The notes: generated by a model from the letters alone, not told the origin. A stretch of 57,379 nt of DNA from DATKLX01 sp035542155 (GCA_035542155.1 DATKLX010000169.1:1-57379), one strand, 5' to 3'. Shown: positions 16,795 to 25,686, counted from the first letter of the stretch. Numbers and translations: made by a program.

Positions 16795-18507
16795 CTAATA
16801 TTTCCGTTCAACCGGTTGCCACATCGTGATCGTGACGGGGATATAGTCCAGCCGCGGCCCGTTTTCGCCGATGTATGCCATGGTGTGCTTGAGCCACTTC
16901 TCGTCATCCCGCCTGGGGAAGTCCCGGCGAGCGTGCCCGCCGCGCGATTCCTCGCGAGCGCAGGCCCCGCTGGTGGCGACCTCTGCCGCGTCCAGCATGA
17001 ACCCGGTCTCCAGGGCCTGCATCAGGTCGGTGTTATACACCCATCGGTGGTCGCTGATCTGGATGTACTGGTAGCGCTGCTTTAATTCGGCGATCTTTTC
17101 CAGGCACTTCAGCATGTCTTCGCCCGTGCGGTACACCCCCATGTATTTGTCCATCGTCTGGCGAAGCTCAGCCCGGATCTGGTAGTGGCTCTGATCCCCC
17201 GGCCGGTGCATCAGCCTGTCCAGGCGCAGTTCTTCCTCCCGCGCAAGCTCGACCGGCGCGGTCGAGGAGGCTGTCTTCTGGCAGTAAACCGCCGCCATCT
17301 CGCCCGTCACCCGGCCCCACACCAGGCATTCAGCGGTGGAGTTGGTTCCCAGGCGGTTGGCCCCATGCAGCGAGACGCACGAAGCCTCGCCTGCCGCCCA
17401 GATATTTTCGACCGGGGTCCGCCCGTACAGGTCGGTGTGGACGCCGCCCATCGAGTAGTGCGCCACCGGGCGGATCGGGATCGGTTTGGTAATCGGGTCT
17501 ACGCCAATGTGCTTGATGGCCACCTCGCGGATCAGCGGCAACCGTTCGTTGATTTTGTCCGCGCCCAGGTGGCGCAGGTCGAGCTCGATGTACTCCATGT
17601 TTTCGGCCCCGGTGAAGCCCCGCCCTTCCAGGATCTCGGTCATCTCGGCCCGGGCGATGATGTCGCGCGGCGCCAGCTCCATGGACTTGGCAGCGTACTT
17701 CTCCATGAAGCGCTTGCCTTCGCTATTGATCAGGTAACCGCCCTCTCCCCGGCAGGCCTCGGTCATCAAGATCCCGCTCGGCACCAGCCCCGTAGGGTGG
17801 AACTGGACGAACTCCATGTCCTTCAGGGGCAGTCCCGCCCGGTAGGCCATCGCAAGCCCATCCCCAGTCACCGTTTCAGAATAGGTGGTGAAGCCGAAGA
17901 TCTGCCCGGCTCCGCCGGTGGCGATAATCAGCGCCTTACCCTGGACGAGCATCAGCCGGCCGTGGATCATATCGATCACGGTGAGACCCACGAAACGCCC
18001 GTCTTTGACCAGGATCGCGGTCGCAAAGACCTCGTCGTACCGGTGGACCTGGCGGGTATGCCGGAGCAGGGAATCGTACAGGGTCTGCATCTCCTGAAAG
18101 CCGGTCTTATCGGCGGCGAACACCGCCCGCGGGTAGCTGTGTCCCCCGAATGGGCGCTGGGCGATATGTCCATCGGCGGTGCGCGACCAGGGCAACCCGC
18201 AGTGGTCCAGGTAGGTGATCTCCCTGGGCATCTCGTGAACGAAGAAGTCCACGACGTCCTGGTCTGCCAGGAAATCGGAACCCTTGACCGTATCCCAGGC
18301 GTGCAGCTCGAAGCTGTCCCCATCCTCCGGGCGCAGCACGGCGGCGGTGCCGCCTTCCGCTGCCACCGAGTGGGCGCGCATCAACTGCAGCTTGGATACC
18401 AACCCGATATCCAACGTGCCCTGGCTGGTTCGGGAAGCTTCCAGAGCCGCCCGCAGCCCTGCCAATCCAGATCCTAAAATGACCAGATCATGTCTTACAA
18501 CATCCAT
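16795..18507 (-). CDS. sdhA: succinate dehydrogenase/fumarate reductase flavoprotein
   Basis: 570 residues, normal for the family. An N-terminal FAD loop (VILGSGLAGLRAALEA), RAHSVAAEGGTAA with the histidine that carries covalent FAD, IATGGAGQIFGFTTYSETVTGDG, the substrate loop FVQFHPTGLVPSGILMTE, and RPVAHYSMGGVHTD with the catalytic arginine and histidine region are all intact. It oxidises succinate to fumarate, or the reverse. First gene of the operon, with an AGGAGGAG ribosome site just before the ATG. It is divergent from the secreted sialidase-like gene. Confidence 0.95.
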   Translation of the reverse strand: MDVVRHDLVILGSGLAGLRAALEASRTSQGTLDIGLVSKLQLMRAHSVAAEGGTAAVLRPEDGDSFELHAWDTVKGSDFLADQDVVDFFVHEMPREITYLDHCGLPWSRTADGHIAQRPFGGHSYPRAVFAADKTGFQEMQTLYDSLLRHTRQVHRYDEVFATAILVKDGRFVGLTVIDMIHGRLMLVQGKALIIATGGAGQIFGFTTYSETVTGDGLAMAYRAGLPLKDMEFVQFHPTGLVPSGILMTEACRGEGGYLINSEGKRFMEKYAAKSMELAPRDIIARAEMTEILEGRGFTGAENMEYIELDLRHLGADKINERLPLIREVAIKHIGVDPITKPIPIRPVAHYSMGGVHTDLYGRTPVENIWAAGEASCVSLHGANRLGTNSTAECLVWGRVTGEMAAVYCQKTASSTAPVELAREEELRLDRLMHRPGDQSHYQIRAELRQTMDKYMGVYRTGEDMLKCLEKIAELKQRYQYIQISDHRWVYNTDLMQALETGFMLDAAEVATSGACAREESRGGHARRDFPRRDDEKWLKHTMAYIGENGPRLDYIPVTITMWQPVERKY

Positions 18508-18831
18508 ACCCTACTCCTCCTGCATCGTCTCATCGGATACATCCTTGGGTTATTCAATTGCACTGTTGAATTGTTTCGAAGGGAAATGGGTAAACAGAAC
18601 GGAACACACGCAACCGGGCACCGGCGAAAACATCCAGGGCTACATTCAACTTATATAAGAAAAAGCGGGTAAAAGATAGAGCTTTATGTCATAAGAAAGT
18701 ACGATGGATATCGTAATTGCAGGGCTATATCCGAAATTTTTGATCCGTGCTATACTGTCATTCCGATACAATAAAGATCTTCAAAGTCAAATATAAAATC
18801 CCGATTCGGATGAATATGCACAGGAGGTTCT
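18508..18831. other. divergent promoter region between sdhA and the sialidase-like gene
   Basis: 324 bases, clearly more AT-rich than the genes, holding both divergent promoters. A TATACT at 18751-18756 could be the -10 box of the rightward gene, but no good -35 is visible. A dyad with CAATT (18555-18559) and AATTG (18569-18573) lies about 50 bases upstream of sdhA and might be an operator. The AGGAGG at 18822-18827 is the ribosome site of the rightward gene. No ORF here is convincing. Confidence 0.5.
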
Positions 18832-20235
18832 ATGCGAAGGAAATTGTTTGTTGGAATGTTGGTAGTGACCGGTATCCTGGGTGGCCTGCCCGGACGGGCA
18901 GCCAGCGCTGCACCCGTGCCGCCCAACGTTGACGTGAGCCAGCGTCCGGGTAACGAGTCGGAGGAGGCAATTGCAGTTAATCCCACCAATCCCAATAATA
19001 TCGTCATCATCACCAATATTGCCGAAGGCCGGTACGGGTTGTTCGCGGCGGTTTCGTTCGACGGCGGGCTTACCTGGGCGCGGCGAATTATTGGAGATAA
19101 CAACGACAACCTCGGCGGGGCGTGCTGCGATCCCAGCCTGTCTTTCGACGAGCATGGAAATCTCTTTTTTACGTATTTGTACGAAGATATCGGGGATGTG
19201 GTCCCGGTCGCGCTCAGCACCGACGGCGGCCTCACATTCAACGTGATTGCCAACATCGCCAAACCCGCAGGTGCCTCTACTTTCAAGGGGGCCAGGAGCG
19301 AACGGGGCCTGTTCCGCTTTGTCGACCAGCCGACCATCACCGCGGCGGAGGGAGAGGTATGGGTCGTCTTTAACGCCGGCGGACCGATGTTTGCCGTCGG
19401 AGCAGCGGTGACCGGCCTGGGCCAGGTGGGCGCTTTTTCGGTCCAGGAGGTGATCCCCGGGACGAACAACTGCACTTACGGCGACGTGGCGATCGGACCG
19501 TCCGGGCAGGTAATGCAGGTCTGCGCGCTCACCGAGACCGGGCAGGGCGGGGGTAAGCTGTTTGTCAACGTCGACCCCGATGGGCTTGGGCCAGCGGGAT
19601 TTGGCGACCGGGTCTTCGTCACCCAAACCCATGTGGGTGGCTACGACATTATTCCACCCCAACCCGATCGCTCGGTCGACGCCGAGCCTGGCCTGGCCTG
19701 GGACCGGACCGGCAGCCCGCACAACGGCCGGGTGTACCTGGTCTATACCCTGGAAAAACCGAATGAAAGCGACGACACGGACGTTTATGTGCGCTATTCC
19801 GACGACAATGGGGCGTCCTGGAGCACCGGCGTGCGGGTCAACGACGACCAGACGACCAACAGTCAGTTCTTGCCCAAGATCTCGCTGGACCCGACTAGTG
19901 GGAAGCTGGCGGTCGTGTGGTACGACTCGCGCGCGGACCTGGGCGCTGGTGGGCCTGGAGACACGGATGGGATCCCCAACGATGACGCCCAGCTCTGGGG
20001 CGCCTTTAGCGCCAATGGGGGCGCATCCTTCACTGGTAACCTCCAGATCAGCGCCGGTACGTCGAACTCCCACGATTCGGGCAACGGCATTGATTATGGA
20101 GACTACAGCGGGCTGTCCTTCTTTGGCGGCGTCGCCCATCCCGCCTGGTCGGATAACTCCAACAGCACCGGGAACAACCCGGATGGAGCCCTGTCTAAGC
20201 TGGATATTTACACTGCCGCGGTACGTGCTCCATAA
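18832..20235 (+). CDS. secreted sialidase-like (BNR-repeat) beta-propeller protein
   Basis: 467 residues after a strong AGGAGG site. Residues 1-26 are a signal peptide ending in AASA. Asp-box/BNR repeats (consensus S-x-D-x-G-x-x-W) are seen at FDGGLTWARR, STDGGLTFNV, SDDNGASWSTG and ANGGASFTG, so a sialidase-type propeller is likely. The Arg triad of true sialidases was not located, so hydrolysis of sialic acid is not claimed; many such proteins are binding or structural. Calcium-binding-like Asp-rich loops occur. Exported by inference. Confidence 0.75.
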   Translation: MRRKLFVGMLVVTGILGGLPGRAASAAPVPPNVDVSQRPGNESEEAIAVNPTNPNNIVIITNIAEGRYGLFAAVSFDGGLTWARRIIGDNNDNLGGACCDPSLSFDEHGNLFFTYLYEDIGDVVPVALSTDGGLTFNVIANIAKPAGASTFKGARSERGLFRFVDQPTITAAEGEVWVVFNAGGPMFAVGAAVTGLGQVGAFSVQEVIPGTNNCTYGDVAIGPSGQVMQVCALTETGQGGGKLFVNVDPDGLGPAGFGDRVFVTQTHVGGYDIIPPQPDRSVDAEPGLAWDRTGSPHNGRVYLVYTLEKPNESDDTDVYVRYSDDNGASWSTGVRVNDDQTTNSQFLPKISLDPTSGKLAVVWYDSRADLGAGGPGDTDGIPNDDAQLWGAFSANGGASFTGNLQISAGTSNSHDSGNGIDYGDYSGLSFFGGVAHPAWSDNSNSTGNNPDGALSKLDIYTAAVRAP

Positions 20236-20615
20236 CAGGGCTCTAAAAACTCTAACCACAGAGCACACAGCCCAGTCCTGGCGTCCTGGGCCAGGGAGAT
20301 CACGGAGAAGGAAGAGAGAACGGGGAGCAGAGAGCGCGCCTTCTTGCCCGTCCCTTCCAACAGCCCCTGCGGATCGGGCAGCGACGCGCCCTTGCTGAAG
20401 ATCAGGTTGACGTAGCTCTTCTGCGGCTGGATCGCGCAGACCAGGTCCGCGTACTTGCGCCCCAGCCCGTATGCCACGATCTTCGATGGAGCGTCGACGA
20501 TCTCCACCGCCCCCGGGATCACTTCCAGGATAGGCGCCCGCGCCTTCAGCGCCAGCTCGCGCACTTCAGGGGAGTACGCAGAAAGAAAGTTGTCAAGGTC
20601 AGGGGCCGAATCCAT
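20208..20615 (-). CDS. DUF1801 (YdhG-like) protein with a replaced C-terminus
   Basis: 135 residues from ATG 20615; upstream codons of the frame are not conserved. Residues 1-100 match the DUF1801 fold (DLDNFLSAYSPEVRELALKA, IPGAVEIVDAPSKIVAYGLG, YVNLIFSKGASLPDPQGLLEG). After GTGKKAR, where the family continues with a short basic helix, the frame enters intergenic repeat-like sequence and even overlaps the end of the sialidase gene. The last ~20 native residues appear to be lost and about 37 unrelated ones added. Function of the family unknown. Confidence 0.6.
   Translation of the reverse strand: MDSAPDLDNFLSAYSPEVRELALKARAPILEVIPGAVEIVDAPSKIVAYGLGRKYADLVCAIQPQKSYVNLIFSKGASLPDPQGLLEGTGKKARSLLPVLSSFSVISLAQDARTGLCALWLEFLEPCYGARTAAV
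20271..20334. repeat. intergenic repeat-like segment with internal hairpin
   Basis: Purine-rich sequence following ACCACAGAGCACACAG. GCCCAG (20271-20276) and CTGGGC (20287-20292) form a hairpin, followed by GGAGAAGGAAGAGAGAACGGGGAGCA. Similar GAGAA/GAACAG-rich sequence occurs in the intergenic hairpins at 15021 and 36956. The 3' end of the DUF1801 frame runs through it. No open reading frame of its own. Confidence 0.4.
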
Positions 20616-20692
20616 TGTGAACGGGTTGCTTGGTTTCTTGGTTGTTCGACGTCTTATTTCCTGAGCAACCAGGCAACTGACCAACTTATTGA

Positions 20693-21844
20693 CTAATTGA
20701 CTGATTGGCCGGCTGCCAGACATCCCTCCCTCTGATACCTCTGGAACAGCCTCCCCCATTCCGTCGTCTCCCGCCAGTGGGCGGCGATCGCCCTGTATTT
20801 CAACGGCCAGTACAGGTAATCCTGCTCGACCTCGCCGATAAAGGTCGGCACGATCACCATGGGAGTGCGCAGGACGATCTTCTGAAAGACTCTGGTTGGG
20901 CCGTACCAGGCCAGCCAGGCCAGGAAGCTGTGCGAGTTATGCCCCACCTGGAAGCCCCAGCTCTGACCTGCCACATCATCCCCCACCAGCTCGATCTCGC
21001 GCAGGTTGCCGGCGCCCAGGCCTTGCTCGTGGGCCAGGCGGATGTACTGGATCTCCAGCGGGTCGAAGCCCATCAATTTCGCCGCGACCGCGTCGATCGC
21101 CACCTGGTCGGCGGAGGCGAGGATCACGTTCTTGACGATGGGTTGGACCATACGCGGGCCCGCGCCGTTGCCCGCCGTGGTCCCGTCCATCATCGCGAAC
21201 ACGCCGGGGTGGATCTCTTTCTGGATGGCGAGCAGGTCGACCAGGGTCTCGTGGATCCAGGTATGGGTGTAATGGCGGTATTTGGTCAGCAGCCCGCCAA
21301 AGGCGTTCTTCATCGCCCCGGTCGTGGTGGTGTACATGTGGGTTTTGACCGTCGGGAGGTGGACGATGTTCTTGCCGATAAAGAAATCCGGGATGCGGAT
21401 CCCCTCGGGGTAGATGTGGTCGAGGGCCAGCATGCGCGCCCTGGGATGGTACTCGATCCAGGACATATCTTCAGGACGGAAGTTGTAGCGCACCGGGATC
21501 TGGTGGCCGCGAAAGATGGGCACGTAGCCGTTAAGATCCTCGCCTTTGAAGGCGTTGGTCACCACGGTCTGGTTCTGCACGCAGACCAGGTCGTTCAGGC
21601 CGGCTCCACGCAGGGCCAGGATCGAGCCCTCCAACTGCCAGGGGGTGGTATTGGCGGCCGGCATGGGGAAATGCCAGGTGATGTTGTCTTTGAGGATCGT
21701 TGGCACGCTGGGGTCGAGCGCCTGGCGCCCTCTGGCCAGCTCGAAGAGGCGCTGGTAGTCGTCTAAAACGGTCTCGGGCGTGGTGAAGAGAGCGGCAACT
21801 TTGGAGGGTGATGGCATAGGATTGGACCAGAATGTCATTTTCAT
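20693..21844 (-). CDS. DUF362-family protein
   Basis: 383 residues; internal ATGs at 21838 and 21817 are alternative starts. The segments HLPTVKTHMYTTTTGAMKNAFGGLLTKYRHYTH and the later DQVAIDAVAAKLMGFDPLEIQYIRLA are characteristic of DUF362. Many family members carry an added ferredoxin domain; this one has none, and no CxxCxxC motif. A hydrophobic TRVFQKIVLRTPMVIVPTFI follows. Biochemical role is not established. A short frame downstream (DUF1801) is on the same strand. Confidence 0.8.
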   Translation of the reverse strand: MKMTFWSNPMPSPSKVAALFTTPETVLDDYQRLFELARGRQALDPSVPTILKDNITWHFPMPAANTTPWQLEGSILALRGAGLNDLVCVQNQTVVTNAFKGEDLNGYVPIFRGHQIPVRYNFRPEDMSWIEYHPRARMLALDHIYPEGIRIPDFFIGKNIVHLPTVKTHMYTTTTGAMKNAFGGLLTKYRHYTHTWIHETLVDLLAIQKEIHPGVFAMMDGTTAGNGAGPRMVQPIVKNVILASADQVAIDAVAAKLMGFDPLEIQYIRLAHEQGLGAGNLREIELVGDDVAGQSWGFQVGHNSHSFLAWLAWYGPTRVFQKIVLRTPMVIVPTFIGEVEQDYLYWPLKYRAIAAHWRETTEWGRLFQRYQREGCLAAGQSVN

Positions 21845-21873
21845 TCAGCTTACAATGTGAAGATTATCCTATC

Positions 21874-22275
21874 TCAGCCAGCCGGTAATACAGCGGTCAC
21901 CTCCATCTCGACCAGCAGATCTGGCTCGATCAGAGCCCTCACCTCGACCATGGTCGCCGCGGGGCGGATCTCGGCGAAGGCTTCGCCATGGGCGCGGCCG
22001 ATCTCCTGCCAGCGAGAGATATCGGTCACGAACATCCGCGTGCGCACCACGTCCTGCAGGCCAGCCCCCGCCGAGGACAGAGCCTTTTCGATTTTTGCGA
22101 TCACGAACCTGGCCTGAGTATAGGGATCCCCGCGGCCCACCACCTCGCCGCGCTCGTCCACGGCGGTGGTCCCGGCCACTTCGATGATGTTCCCCACCCG
22201 GACCGCGCGTGAATAGCCGACCGTGGCTTCCCACGGCGCGCCGGATGAGACCAGAAGATGGACATTTTTCACCAT
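21874..22275 (-). CDS. RidA-family (Rid/YjgF) protein
   Basis: 133 residues with a GGAGG site before the ATG. RPAATMVEVRALIEPDLLVEMEVTAV holds the conserved arginine and the terminal strand typical of the trimeric Rid superfamily, and QARFVIAKIEKALSSAGAGLQDVVRTRMFVTD is the central helix and strand. True RidA deaminates reactive enamine/imine intermediates; several subfamilies lack that activity, so the exact role is open. It may be co-transcribed with the two small upstream frames. Confidence 0.9.
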   Translation of the reverse strand: MVKNVHLLVSSGAPWEATVGYSRAVRVGNIIEVAGTTAVDERGEVVGRGDPYTQARFVIAKIEKALSSAGAGLQDVVRTRMFVTDISRWQEIGRAHGEAFAEIRPAATMVEVRALIEPDLLVEMEVTAVLPAG

Positions 22276-22302
22276 AGGATACCTCCAGGAAACCTGGGAT
22301 GC

Positions 22303-22429
22303 TTACCCGGCCGACAGCTCGCGGGTCCTTGGACATGCCCAGCTCGCGGGCGGCGCTGCTGCGCACAAAGGTATCTGGGCTGTGCAATTCTTCGAGCAGT
22401 TGTTCTGTGGGGATGGTGATGTTGGCCAT
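22303..22429 (-). pseudogene. N-terminal fragment of a HEAT-repeat protein
   Basis: The first ~40 codons (ITIPTEQLLEELHSPDTFVR then SSAARELGMSKDPRAV) look like a HEAT-repeat protein start. The frame then runs out of family and into the RidA gene in another phase. It is best read as a gene remnant cut by the RidA ribosome-site junction, or a short peptide. It lies 17 bases downstream of the 69-residue gene. Confidence 0.45.
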
Positions 22430-22446
22430 GCTTTTCTCTGCGTGAG

Positions 22447-22656
22447 CTAATATCCGATTTCCTGCTTGACGTCGTCGGGGAGCATGGCTTCACGATCCAC
22501 CGTGATCGGGAACCCGCCGTGGGGCACGTAGGTAACCTCTTTGCCCCCGTAAGCGATCACCCGCACGAACGTTCCCCCATAGCGGACGATCGTCACCGGG
22601 ATGCCTCCCTGGTGGACGAAAGTCACCCATTCGCCAGAACCAATTGTATCGGCCAT
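22447..22656 (-). CDS. small hypothetical protein with G-rich beta repeats
   Basis: 69 residues with a GGAGG site 4 bases upstream of the ATG. It is composed of short strand-turn units, each with GG: FVHQGGIPVTIVRYGGTFVR, then VIAYGGKEVTYVPHGGFPITV. The spacing suggests a small beta sheet. No family recognised. The strong ribosome site supports expression. Confidence 0.55.
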   Translation of the reverse strand: MADTIGSGEWVTFVHQGGIPVTIVRYGGTFVRVIAYGGKEVTYVPHGGFPITVDREAMLPDDVKQEIGY

Positions 22657-22830
22657 TGGTCCTCCAAAAAAGAAAAGGCTTCAGGCAAATCCATTGTATC
22701 ATTGAAGGGTGATTACGTTTTCGTTTGATAACGCATGGTGACAATTTTTGAGACGTTTTTGATTCTGACGTAAAACTGGAAGGTGATGTTTGGTTTGATC
22801 ATTAGAAACAAAGTAGCGGTGGATTAAACC

Positions 22831-24135
22831 CTAGTCTCCGTGCCCAAAACTCCCTGAAGGTTCGGTGAGGTGGCACACCGTACATTTATGCAGCGGGCCG
22901 TTCGAGCCCTGTAAATTCTGGAACTTGATCGCGTCGTTGGGCTGGCTGCTCGGCGCGATGGCATGCGTGCTGTCGTGGCAGCCTTCGCAGTACACGCCGC
23001 CGTGCCCGGTCGAGAGCCGGAAGAGGGCGTTGTTCTGCTGGACGCTGTGGCAGTCCGAGCACTTTGGCTCGTTAAGCCAGGGGTTGGGGTTCTGGGCGAC
23101 TTTGGCCAGCCCGCCGTGGCAGTTGATGCAGGTCATCCCTTCATTCCTCATCACGTCCCGCAGGCACTGCGTCGTCGGTCCGGGATGGCAACTGTAGCAG
23201 CCGTTGAGGGTGTCCGGGACGATGTTGGTATGGCGGGTGTGCATCGCATTCGAGAGGCTCATCACCCCTGGGGCTCCGGCCGCGCCCAGGGCATTGGAAG
23301 AGTGGCATTCGGCGCACAGCACAGGCCGCCGGCCCATCAACGGCCCGGAGTGACCGGCCGGGTACTGCGCCTGGAACTTCTGGTCGTGCAGGGTGAGGAT
23401 ATTGCGCTCCACCTTCCCCGTGGCGATGCCGTTGATCATCCCATCCGCGTGGCAGTTATCACAGCGCATCTCGGTCGAGACCGGCGCGACCACGGTTTGG
23501 GTCGCGAGCACCTGGCCGGTAGCGGCATCTTTGGCAACCAGGCTGGCGAGCTGGAACGGGTAAGGCGTCGCCGGCGCGCTGTCACGGAACTCGGTCAGGG
23601 GGATGCCATCGGCAACGAAGTGGTCCCCCGAAACCGTCATCGCCCCCGCCAGGCCGCGTCCGGTCAAGCCGATGTCGGGGGCCAGGTTCACGTTGAACAG
23701 CGCTTTGGCGTAGGTCCAGAAGTTGGACTTGGTGCTGGACCGGGTGTTATCCGGGAAGGAGTAACTCACCTGGATGCCGCTGGTGACGATCCTGGGCGGG
23801 TTCCCCACCTGGATCACCTGGACCCAGAGGTTATTGTAAGGTGGGAGGACCGCCAGGTCGGAAAAATCACGATTGTAGCAGTGCATCCCCAGGTCGTTCC
23901 AGCCCAGGAGCACATATTTTGCTCCCGGCGGAAAACTGCTATTCTGTCCGCTGCCGCTGGAGACCAGGGGCAAGAAGACTTTACCCGAGGCAGCGACCCC
24001 AGCGGGATCCGCTGTCGTGGGGACCAGCGTCCCTGCGGACGCCGTCCGGTCTGCGCCAGGAGCCAGGCCGGTGAGGATCAGGAGCCCAAACAGCATTCCA
24101 AAACCAATCCAAACGATGCGCGATGAAATACTCAT
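22831..24135 (-). CDS. exported seven-heme c-type cytochrome
   Basis: 434 residues from ATG 24135; the longer frame to 24438 overlaps hemL out of phase and is rejected. Residues 1-28 form a signal peptide, then the motif KVFLPLV, then a non-heme domain (about 60-230). Seven CxxCH motifs follow: CDNCH, CAECH, CYSCH, CINCH, CSDCH, CEGCH and CTVCH, with extra histidines for axial ligation. The partner and electron donor are unknown. It begins 119 bases downstream of hemL on the same strand and may be supplied by that operon. Confidence 0.9.
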   Translation of the reverse strand: MSISSRIVWIGFGMLFGLLILTGLAPGADRTASAGTLVPTTADPAGVAASGKVFLPLVSSGSGQNSSFPPGAKYVLLGWNDLGMHCYNRDFSDLAVLPPYNNLWVQVIQVGNPPRIVTSGIQVSYSFPDNTRSSTKSNFWTYAKALFNVNLAPDIGLTGRGLAGAMTVSGDHFVADGIPLTEFRDSAPATPYPFQLASLVAKDAATGQVLATQTVVAPVSTEMRCDNCHADGMINGIATGKVERNILTLHDQKFQAQYPAGHSGPLMGRRPVLCAECHSSNALGAAGAPGVMSLSNAMHTRHTNIVPDTLNGCYSCHPGPTTQCLRDVMRNEGMTCINCHGGLAKVAQNPNPWLNEPKCSDCHSVQQNNALFRLSTGHGGVYCEGCHDSTHAIAPSSQPNDAIKFQNLQGSNGPLHKCTVCHLTEPSGSFGHGD

Positions 24136-24254
24136 AAGCCACCATTCCCATGACTGATATAGTTTTGAGCAAAAGGTTCGGCGCTTCCGGTAATCGTTTG
24201 TACGGATAATACTGGCTATAATTGGGGTCGGTTTCTGGATAAAAAAGATACGGG

Positions 24255-25541
24255 TCAGGAGAATGTGTGGACCGCCTTCTCCGCAGCCCGGACGGTCCAG
24301 TCGATGTCCTCGTCTCCGTGGGCCGTAGAAAGAAACCCGGCCTCGAACTGAGATGGGGCCAGGTAGACTCCCTCCGCCAGCATGGCTCGGAAAAATTCGG
24401 CATAGCGCGTCGTGCTGGCCGCTTTGGCGCTGGCCCAATCCCGCACCGGCTCCGCGCTAAAAAAGCAGGTGAACATCGTCCCAACCCGTTGGAAAACGGC
24501 CGGGACCCGCGCCTCCTGGGCTGCCGCGCACAGGCCGGCTTCCAGCCGGGCCGCCCGGCGCTCGAGCGCCTCCCAGGTCCCCGGCTTGCCCAGCTCGCGC
24601 AGGGTCGCCGCGCCGGCCGCCATGCTCAGCGGGTTGCCCGAAAGCGTCCCCGCCTGGTACATCGGCCCCGCCGGCGCGACCAGCTCCATGATTTCGCGCC
24701 GCCCCGCGTACGCCCCGACCGGCAGCCCGCCGCCGATCACCTTGCCCAGCGTGGTCAGGTCCGGCTGGATCCCATAGAGAGCCTGCGCCCCCCCGGGGTG
24801 GACGCGGAAGCCGGTCATCACCTCGTCGAAGATCAGCAGCGCGCCGCTGTCCGCCGTCAGGCGGCGCAGCCCTTCCAGGAAACCGGGCTGAGGCGGGACC
24901 ACGCCCATATTTCCCGCCACCGGCTCGACGATCACTGCGGCGATTTCGGCGGCGTACTGGTTGAACAGATCCTCGACCGCGACGAGATCGTTGAACGTCG
25001 CCACCAGGGTATCCGCCGTCGCCGCGGGCGGCACCCCCGGCGAATCGGGCAGGCCCAGGGTTGCCACGCCGGAGCCGGCCTTGACCAGCAGCAGGTCGGC
25101 GTGGCCGTGGTAACAGCCCTCGAACTTGACGATCTTCGGCCGGCCGGTATAGGCGCGCGCCAGGCGCAGGGCGGTCATCGTCGCCTCGGTGCCCGAGCTG
25201 ACGAAGCGCATCATCTCCAGCCCAGGCAGAAAGGACTGGATCCGTTCCGCCAGCTCGATCTCCAGCGGGCTGGGCGCACCAAAGCTGGTTCCCTTCGCGG
25301 CCGCGTCTACTATGGCGGAGACCACCGCCGGGTGGGCGTGGCCGAGGATGAGCGGCCCCCAGGAGAGAACGTAATCGATGAAGCGGTTGCCGTCCACGTC
25401 GCTGATCGTCGCGCCCTGGCCGCGCTCGATCCACAGCGGCTGCCCGCCCACCGCGCGGAAGGCCCGCACTGGCGAGTTCACCCCGCCAGGAAAAAGGTTT
25501 ATCGCTTTGGCGAACATCTCCTGTGAATTTTTGGTGTACAT
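24255..25541 (-). CDS. hemL: glutamate-1-semialdehyde 2,1-aminomutase
   Basis: 428 residues from ATG 25541, which has GGAGG 5 bases upstream; the frame to 25580 adds unsupported codons. PLP fold type I: TGFRVHPGGAQALYG, then LTTLGKVIGGGLPVGAYAGR with the Schiff-base lysine, and GGVNSPVRAFRAV at the N-terminus as in HemL. Converts glutamate-1-semialdehyde to 5-aminolevulinate. Last gene of the heme operon, after a 17-bp GC-rich hairpin that separates it from hemE. Confidence 0.95.
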   Translation of the reverse strand: MYTKNSQEMFAKAINLFPGGVNSPVRAFRAVGGQPLWIERGQGATISDVDGNRFIDYVLSWGPLILGHAHPAVVSAIVDAAAKGTSFGAPSPLEIELAERIQSFLPGLEMMRFVSSGTEATMTALRLARAYTGRPKIVKFEGCYHGHADLLLVKAGSGVATLGLPDSPGVPPAATADTLVATFNDLVAVEDLFNQYAAEIAAVIVEPVAGNMGVVPPQPGFLEGLRRLTADSGALLIFDEVMTGFRVHPGGAQALYGIQPDLTTLGKVIGGGLPVGAYAGRREIMELVAPAGPMYQAGTLSGNPLSMAAGAATLRELGKPGTWEALERRAARLEAGLCAAAQEARVPAVFQRVGTMFTCFFSAEPVRDWASAKAASTTRYAEFFRAMLAEGVYLAPSQFEAGFLSTAHGDEDIDWTVRAAEKAVHTFS

Positions 25542-25631
25542 TCTACCCTCCATCGGCCCGGACCTTGAGAGCCCGGCCAAATACCCGCTTTTAGATCAAT
25601 TTCTTGGTAAAAAGCGACCCCCACCCCTCAA

Positions 25632-25686
25632 TCCCCGCCCCCAGCCGATCCTCAAGATGGGCACTCCTTTCGGCTGGGGGCGGGGA
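25632..25686. terminator. large GC-rich hairpin between hemE and hemL
   Basis: Arms TCCCCGCCCCCAGCCGA (25632-25648) and TCGGCTGGGGGCGGGGA (25670-25686) form a perfect 17-bp stem with a 21-base loop. Flanking CCCCCACCCC and GGGGGATGGG extend it imperfectly. There is no U-tract, so it may be an RNA-processing or attenuation point, a partial terminator, or a mobile repeat rather than a classical terminator. Confidence 0.6.

Noticed and set aside
17185..18477. 430-codon plus-strand frame over sdhA
   Set aside because: Antisense to a certain flavoprotein gene; no motif or ribosome site of its own.
24136..24438. 101-residue N-terminal extension of the multiheme cytochrome
   Set aside because: The extension overlaps hemL out of phase and hides the signal peptide that starts at 24135.
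24267..25526. 419-codon plus-strand frame over hemL
   Set aside because: It is exactly antisense to a gene with clear HemL motifs and has the arginine/glycine/glutamine-rich composition typical of GC-rich antisense frames.
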